A stretch of 55,554 nucleotides of DNA from an uncultured Dialister sp. Lineage in GTDB: Bacteria; Bacillota; Negativicutes; Veillonellales; Dialisteraceae. The notes beneath the pieces were generated by a model, which was not told the origin of the DNA, ran no database searches, and saw only the letters and a list, made by a program, of their open reading frames with translations. Each line of letters starts with the position of its first letter. The stretch's first letter is position 1. Positions 50,969 through 55,554 of this stretch are shown piece by piece. The stretch covers positions 1 to 55,554 of the forward strand of contig CAKPUX010000005.1 in NCBI GenBank assembly GCA_934193095.1, in the 5' to 3' direction. The position numbers were made by a program, and so were the translations under genes.

Positions 50969-51562
50969 TCACTTTTTATAATCATCCATCAGTTTCTGGA
51001 TTTCAGCCTTCACGATGTCATTGAGCTCGGCCACCTTCTCGTCGGTCGGGCGCTGCTTTTTAACCTCGATCGGCTTTCCGATGAGGACGGCCAACGGACC
51101 ATTCTTACGAGGCAGATCCATCGTGCCAAGGACGGCGACAGGAATGACCGGAGTGCCGGTCATGAGTGCGAGGGATGCCATGCCCGTGTGGAAACGGCCG
51201 AGTCCTTCTCTCTTGATGCGGGTGCCTTCCGGGAAAATGCCGAGGGGATTGCCCTCCTTGATCTCCTTGATGGCCTGACGCACAGCAGCGCGATCGACGC
51301 TGCCGCGCTTCACCGGGAACGTACCAAACTGACGGATCAGCCAGCCGAAGAATGGATTTTTGAAAAGCTCTTCTTTCGCCATGTAGTGGATGATGCGGGT
51401 ATTAAAAGCCACGCCGACGACAGGGGGATCCCAATAGCTTTTATGGTTCGGTGCAACGATGATGGCCCCGGTCTTTGGCACATTCTCCCGCCCTTCGACC
51501 TTGAGTCCGAAAATGACGAAGAAGAAGAAATTTAAGATGGCTCTGACAATAGCATAGCCCAT
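50969..51562 (-). CDS. plsC: 1-acyl-sn-glycerol-3-phosphate acyltransferase
   Basis: This 197-residue membrane-associated enzyme makes phosphatidic acid. The acyltransferase motifs are NHKSYWDPPVVG (catalytic His/Asp), GTFPVKRGSVDR and GIFPEGTRIKR. One N-terminal hydrophobic segment is present. The ATG at 51560-51562 is preferred to a GTG nine bases earlier, because GAGG is then correctly spaced. The stop TGA is the first heptad GTGACTA of the adjoining repeat. It belongs to the conserved cmk-plsC-ispH order. Confidence 0.95.
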   Translation of the reverse strand: MGYAIVRAILNFFFFVIFGLKVEGRENVPKTGAIIVAPNHKSYWDPPVVGVAFNTRIIHYMAKEELFKNPFFGWLIRQFGTFPVKRGSVDRAAVRQAIKEIKEGNPLGIFPEGTRIKREGLGRFHTGMASLALMTGTPVIPVAVLGTMDLPRKNGPLAVLIGKPIEVKKQRPTDEKVAELNDIVKAEIQKLMDDYKK

Positions 51563-51749
51563 AGGATTCACCTCGTTTGAAAATGGTGGTTGGCTGTTAG
51601 CCGTTTGCCGTTGATAAAACGCAAGAAGACAGGGAGGCTTTAAGACTTCAGACTTCAGATTTCAGACTTTAGACTTCAGATTTTAGATTCCTGATGTCTG
51701 CCTTCTGATGTCTCCCAATCTCTATGTCCAGTCCTTAATCCCTAGTCAC
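51563..51749. repeat. TTCAGAC heptad array between plsC and cmk
   Basis: Positions 51642-51690 are units of TTCAGAY/TTTAGAY with period 7. TAATCCC and GTCACTT units follow up to the cmk stop codon. No promoter is obvious. Confidence 0.8.
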
Positions 51750-52427
51750 TTACTTGCTAAACCCCGGAAATTTCTTTTCACAGATGGCGATCATGGCTTC
51801 TGCGGTGCCTTCGAGCGTGAGGTCGCCATTATCAAGAAGGATGGCGTCCTCTGCCTGCTTCAGGGGGGAGATCTCCCGGTGGCTGTCCATGTAGTCGCGC
51901 TTTGCCACATCGGCTTCGATGTCTTCGAGCGAAAGCTCTGGGTGCTGGGCTTCGAGCTCTTTGAAGCGGCGAAGCGCACGGGTGTGGACGGAGGCGGTGA
52001 GGAAGATCTTCACATCGGCCTTCGGCAGGACAGTCGTCCCGATGTCACGGCCGTCAAGAACGATGCCGCCCTTTTCGGCCTGGCGGCGCTGGATGGCGAC
52101 CATCGCCGTGCGCACGCCGCCGATGGCAGAGACTTCCGATACATGCCCGGAGACTTCCGGCGTGCGGATGAAGGGCGTCACATCTTCCCCATCCACGATG
52201 ACATGCATGGCGTCCGTACCGGGCTTCACTTCCATGTCGAGCGCTTCGGTCATAGCGGTGATTTCCGCCGGATCCGTCAGGCCCTTCTTCAGGGCTTCAT
52301 AGGTGACAGCGCGGTACATCGCTCCGGTATCGAGATAGGCATAGCCAAGGCGTGATGCCAGGATCTTCGACACGCTGCTCTTGCCGGCCCCTGCCGGACC
52401 GTCGATAGCGATAGATAATTTTCGCAT
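51750..52427 (-). CDS. cmk: Cytidylate kinase
   Basis: This 225-residue kinase phosphorylates CMP and dCMP. The P-loop is IAIDGPAGAGKSSVSK, followed by GYAYLDTGAMYRAVT and the DGRDIGTTVLPKADVKIFLTAS segment, all diagnostic. GGAGAT lies before the ATG. In related genomes cmk sits directly upstream of plsC and ispH-S1; here repeats have opened the intergenic gaps. Confidence 0.97.
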   Translation of the reverse strand: MRKLSIAIDGPAGAGKSSVSKILASRLGYAYLDTGAMYRAVTYEALKKGLTDPAEITAMTEALDMEVKPGTDAMHVIVDGEDVTPFIRTPEVSGHVSEVSAIGGVRTAMVAIQRRQAEKGGIVLDGRDIGTTVLPKADVKIFLTASVHTRALRRFKELEAQHPELSLEDIEADVAKRDYMDSHREISPLKQAEDAILLDNGDLTLEGTAEAMIAICEKKFPGFSK

Positions 52428-52761
52428 AAATGATGATCTCCTTTATATGAATTGATTGGTTCAGGGGTTGCCTCTGGGGCGGGGCGTTCCTTGATCGTGG
52501 ATGAAATCTTTGCTCGAATGAGAAATTAGGAATTAGGAATTAGGAATGAAGGTGGCGGCTTCGCCGCGAATAAATAATATATATGGGGCGATGCCCGAAG
52601 GCGGTATTTAGTCACCCCCATCACTAGTCATTCGAGGCACTTAATCCCTGCTTTCACACATCCATTGTTTATCGGTCTGCAAGGAAGATTTCTCGCTTCG
52701 CTCGAAATGACGATGCGGGAGTCTGATGTCTTCTAGTCTCCTAGTCACCAGTCACCAGTCA
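52428..52761. repeat. Composite repeat between cmk and the flavoprotein gene
   Basis: A CTGGGGCGGGGCGTTCC block, AATTAGG/AATGAAG heptads (52524-52549), a GGCGGCTTCGCCGC hairpin, GGGCGATGCCCG, and a segment of about 100 bp shared with 11090-11200. AGTCACY heptads then run into the next stop codon. Confidence 0.85.
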
Positions 52762-54012
52762 CTAGTCACCGCTGGCTGCACATTCCGCTGCCAGGTGTCC
52801 GGTCGAGAAGGCCGCCTGCAGATTGTAGCCGCCGGTGAAGGCGTGGATATCCAGGACTTCTCCGGCGAAGTAGAGTCCTGCCACTTTCTTTGATTCCATG
52901 GTGGACGGATTCACCTCTTTGACAGAGATGCCGCCAGCCGTCACGATGGCTTCGTCGATGGGACGTGTACCCGTGATGGTGAGCTTCATTGACTTCATCG
53001 TCTGCACAAGGGACGCGCGCTGGGCTTTCTTGAGTTCGCTGACGGGAAGATCCCTGGGGATGCCTGCCAGTGAGAGCACGACGTCGATCATGCGATGCGG
53101 GAGAAGCTCGACGAGAGCGCCGGCCATCTGCTTCAGGTGGTGCTTTTCGAGGTCCCTCAGGACACGCTTATCGAGGACTTCCTGCGTGAGCGCAGGCTTG
53201 AGATCGAGCGTCGCTTCTACGGGATTTCCCTGCGAGAGCCAAAGGGAGGCTTTATCTGAGAGGGACAGCACGATGGGGCCTGTGATGCCGAAATGGGTGA
53301 AGAGCATCTCTCCGAATTCCTCTGCCTTTCTGCGCCCACCGGCGGAAAGGGCCAGTGTGACATTCTTGAGGGAGAGCCCCTGCAGGTCTTTCGGCCAGTT
53401 TTCTTTCGTGACGAGTGGGATAAGAGCCGGGCGGATGGTCGTGACCTTGTGCCCGATTTCCCCAGCCATCCGATACCCGTCCCCCGTCGAGCCCGTGCGC
53501 GGATACGAAGCACCGCCGGTCGTCAGGATCACGGCATCGGTATCGTAGCGCCCCTTCTTCGTTACGACGCCTTTCGCCCTGCCGTCTGTGACGACGATAT
53601 GAGACACCGGCTCTTCCAAGTGAAGCTCGACCTTCTTTTCTTTGAGAAGGCGCATGAAAAGGCGGCGCACTTCCTGGGCATCATCGCTGGCGGGGAAGAC
53701 GCGCCCGCCGCGCTCGACCTTGGTCGCAAGGCCATAGCCATGGAGCAGCTCCAGCAGGTCCTCATTCGAGAAGGCTTCGTAGGCACTGTAGAGAAATTTC
53801 CCATTGCCCGGTGTCTTCCCGATGAAATCCATAATGGGCGCGCTGTTGGTCAGATTGCAGCGGCCTTTGCCGGTGATGCCCATCTTCAGCCCGACTTTGG
53901 GCATTTTTTCAAAGAGCATCACTTTGACGCCTCGATCAGCCGCCGTGACAGCTGCCAGAAGTCCCGCCACACCGGCTCCGATGATGGCGATTTTTTTATT
54001 TGTGGAGCTCAT
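52762..54012 (-). CDS. HI0933/BaiN-family flavoprotein
   Basis: This 416-residue FAD-dependent oxidoreductase has IAIIGAGVAGLLAAVTAADRG as the dinucleotide motif. MGITGKGRCNLTNS and TGGASYPRTGSTGDGYRMA follow, and GEVLDIHAFTGGYNLQAA near the end, all typical of the HI0933 family. Most members are of unknown substrate; BaiN acts on bile-acid intermediates, which cannot be assumed here. The final GD and stop are encoded by GTGACTA heptads. It overlaps the upstream rluB by 17 bp. Confidence 0.9.
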   Translation of the reverse strand: MSSTNKKIAIIGAGVAGLLAAVTAADRGVKVMLFEKMPKVGLKMGITGKGRCNLTNSAPIMDFIGKTPGNGKFLYSAYEAFSNEDLLELLHGYGLATKVERGGRVFPASDDAQEVRRLFMRLLKEKKVELHLEEPVSHIVVTDGRAKGVVTKKGRYDTDAVILTTGGASYPRTGSTGDGYRMAGEIGHKVTTIRPALIPLVTKENWPKDLQGLSLKNVTLALSAGGRRKAEEFGEMLFTHFGITGPIVLSLSDKASLWLSQGNPVEATLDLKPALTQEVLDKRVLRDLEKHHLKQMAGALVELLPHRMIDVVLSLAGIPRDLPVSELKKAQRASLVQTMKSMKLTITGTRPIDEAIVTAGGISVKEVNPSTMESKKVAGLYFAGEVLDIHAFTGGYNLQAAFSTGHLAAECAASGD

Positions 54013-54718
54013 ACAGTTTCTTGACCTCCTCTAAGGACAGACGGCGGTATTCCCCGCGAGCGACGCCGGCAAGCGTCAGGAAACTGTACTGCACGCGTTT
54101 CAGCCCGAAGACGGGATAGTGGAAAGCCGCCATCATTTTACGGATTTCCCGGTTCTTGCCTTCATGGAGTGTCATGCGTACCTTTGTCTTATTCTTCTCC
54201 TTATCATAGCCCAGGACTTCGATCTCGCACGGTGCAGTCACTCCGCTGTCGATGCGCACGCCCTTCGACATTTTATCTGCCAGCTTCAGTGAATATTTCC
54301 CACGGACTGTGACTTCATATACCTTTTTGACCTCATGCTTCGGATGCGTCAGGATGTTGTCGAGCTCGCCGTCATTCGTCATGAGGAGCAGTCCTTCGGA
54401 GTGATAGTCAAGACGTCCGACAGGGAAAATGCGTTCACGTATATTTCTGAAATAGTCCATGACCGTGCGCCGCCCCTGCGGGTCGGTGACAGACGTAATG
54501 ACATTATCCGGCTTGTAGAAGAGGAAATAGCGTTTCCGTTCAGGGCGGATGCGTTCTCCGGCGACCTCTATGCGATCGGAAACAGGATCGGCTTCGCTCC
54601 CCAGCTCGCGGATGACCTTGCCATTCACACGGACCTGTCCCGCTGCGATCAATTCTTCAGCCTTGCGGCGGGAGCAGATGCCCGCATGGCTCAATACCTT
54701 CTGTAAACGTTCTTTCAA
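53996..54718 (-). CDS. rluB: RluB/RsuA-family rRNA pseudouridine synthase
   Basis: This 240-residue enzyme has an N-terminal S4 domain (RLQKVLSHAGICSRRKAEELI) and the catalytic segment FPVGRLDYHSEGLLLMTNDG, with Asp as nucleophile. HEGKNREIRKMMAAF near the end is also conserved. It likely modifies 23S rRNA helix 80. It overlaps scpB upstream by 4 bp and the flavoprotein gene downstream by 17 bp. Confidence 0.95.
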   Translation of the reverse strand: MKERLQKVLSHAGICSRRKAEELIAAGQVRVNGKVIRELGSEADPVSDRIEVAGERIRPERKRYFLFYKPDNVITSVTDPQGRRTVMDYFRNIRERIFPVGRLDYHSEGLLLMTNDGELDNILTHPKHEVKKVYEVTVRGKYSLKLADKMSKGVRIDSGVTAPCEIEVLGYDKEKNKTKVRMTLHEGKNREIRKMMAAFHYPVFGLKRVQYSFLTLAGVARGEYRRLSLEEVKKLYELHK

Positions 54719-55251
54719 AATAGTTCTCCTTCTTCCAGTCCTTCTCGCCAGCGCATCCGAAGCTCATTCACATCTGAAAGCCCGGTGCAGGCGAGGAAAC
54801 GCTTCGTCGTACCATAAAGGATCGGCCGTCCGGGGATATCCAGACGTCCTCTTTCTTCGATGAGGCCCTTCTCCATGAGGAGCCCCAGCACACGGCCTGC
54901 CGTCACGCCGCGGATCTTCTCAATCTCGACTCGCGTCACAGGCTCTTTGCAGGCCACCACCGCCAGCGTCTCCAGCGCCGCAGCCGAGAGCGGCGTCTGT
55001 TGCCCCAGAAGGGAGGAGAGCCAGGTGTCATATTTCTTTTTCGTCGCCAGCATGTACCCCGCACCCGTGTGATGGAGCGTCAAACCGGAGTCTGGCTTTT
55101 CATATTTTTCAGACAGCAGCGTGAGTGCTTTCTCGATCATCTGAGAGTCTTCTCCCACGGCCTTTGCCATGTCGGTCAGAGAGACAGGACTCCCCTTCGC
55201 AAAAAGAAAGGCTTCGATGAGCGCTGATAGCTGTATAAGAGTGTTTGTCAT
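54715..55251 (-). CDS. scpB: Segregation and condensation protein ScpB
   Basis: This 178-residue winged-helix protein is the kleisin partner in the SMC-ScpAB condensin. It reads LIQLSALIEAFLFAKGSPVS at the start, with LSAAALETLAVVACKEPVTR and a repeated winged-helix element. The ATG at 55249-55251 has AAAGGA upstream. The longer upstream reading frame is made of intergenic repeat and is rejected. scpA, normally just upstream, is not in the window. Confidence 0.95.
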   Translation of the reverse strand: MTNTLIQLSALIEAFLFAKGSPVSLTDMAKAVGEDSQMIEKALTLLSEKYEKPDSGLTLHHTGAGYMLATKKKYDTWLSSLLGQQTPLSAAALETLAVVACKEPVTRVEIEKIRGVTAGRVLGLLMEKGLIEERGRLDIPGRPILYGTTKRFLACTGLSDVNELRMRWREGLEEGELF

Positions 55252-55554
55252 AAATGTCCTTTGTTGCGTTATGGGTTTAAGGGTTCGGGGTTCGGGGTTA
55301 GCCCCTCGAGCGTGCTGCGCTTTGATGGCGTGCGAAAGAGGTTCAGCGGGTTCTGTAGGTTCTACGGGTTCAGCGGGGAAGGTGCGGCGCATAAAAATAA
55401 TGAAGCGCCGCGGAATTTTAAAACATGCGATATTCACGAAAGACGGGAAACCTGTGAACCTTCAGAACCTGCTTAACCTGTGAGGCTTCGTATATACTCT
55501 GCGGCGCTTCCACATTTTTATGCGCCGCACCACCATTTCTCATTTCTCATTTCT
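55252..55554. repeat. Composite repeat at the right window edge
   Basis: GGGTTCGGGGTTCG heptads, a CTCGAGCGTGCTGCGC block, GGTTCAGCG/GGTTCTGTA nonamers, and two GCGGCGC/GCGCCGC hairpins in opposite orientation (55384-55411; 55501-55528), followed by ATTTCTC heptads. The gene beyond is not visible. Confidence 0.85.

Noticed and set aside
55252..55437. N-terminal extension of ScpB
   Set aside because: The extra 62 residues (rich in EPVEP-type repeats) are translated intergenic repeat, and a well-placed ribosome site marks the ATG at 55251.
1..55554. tRNA genes, rRNA genes, insertion sequences, integrase or phage genes
   Set aside because: I looked for T-arm motifs, CCA ends, transposase and integrase motifs on both strands. 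Apart from the tmRNA, none is visible.

Overview
The window is a chromosomal segment of a Firmicutes-type bacterium, most likely a Negativicutes member (Dialister/Megasphaera-like). I infer this from the IspH reductase fused to S1 domains, the gene order scpB-rluB-flavoprotein-cmk-plsC-ispH/S1-der-plsY-gpsA, the rpsU-yqeY pair, and the phosphatidylethanolamine genes psd and pssA next to standard Firmicutes-type genes. Genus is not provable from the sequence alone. Almost every gene is on the minus strand. Only rpmB and a small secreted-protein gene (36.2-37.2 kb) are on plus, and they diverge from recG.

Layout. 1-3.1 kb: trans-translation and RNA decay (smpB, partial; rnr; secG). 4-7.4 kb: a Sel1-repeat protein with thiM and thiE, then a thioredoxin. 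7.7-9.1 kb: tmRNA (ssrA) and a P1-family self-cleaving hydrolase. 9.4-10.8 kb: lspA-rluD. 11.5-17 kb: a 3D/DUF348 cell-wall protein and ppx-ppk. 17.5-28 kb: an accessory region with two Tad-pilus-like genes, a decayed tadG copy, three DUF4143-type AAA+ ATPases, a DUF4236/zinc-ribbon protein, and prfC. 28.4-33.5 kb: psd-pssA-glycosyltransferase, then guaB-wecG/tagA. 33.9-37.2 kb: recG, rpmB and a secreted protein. 37.7-42.8 kb: two glutamine synthetase-family paralogs, yqeY and rpsU. 43-55.3 kb: hit, mtaB, der-plsY-gpsA, ispH-S1, plsC, cmk, and scpB-rluB-flavoprotein.

The most unusual feature is what lies between the genes. Nearly every gap after an operon holds a composite repeat built from tandem 7-bp units. 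The unit sequences differ (GTGACTR, GGGATTA, TAGGAGT, TGAACCY, RAGAAAT, TTCAGAC) but the 7-bp period is fixed. The arrays are combined with a GCGGCGC/GCGCCGC hairpin and short GC-rich blocks. The heptads often begin exactly at, or a few codons before, the stop codon of the preceding gene, so they supply stop codons and in some genes the last residues. A separate family of about 230-bp elements with terminal inverted repeats (three copies) is inserted into these gaps. Where heptads are absent, ordinary hairpin-plus-T-tract terminators are found.

Other notable points: a tadG duplication with an ATPase gene lodged inside it; long palindromes that include the ribosome binding sites of two ATPase genes; matching leader hairpins in front of both glutamine synthetase paralogs; and an mtaB promoter placed so that its mRNA would be leaderless.
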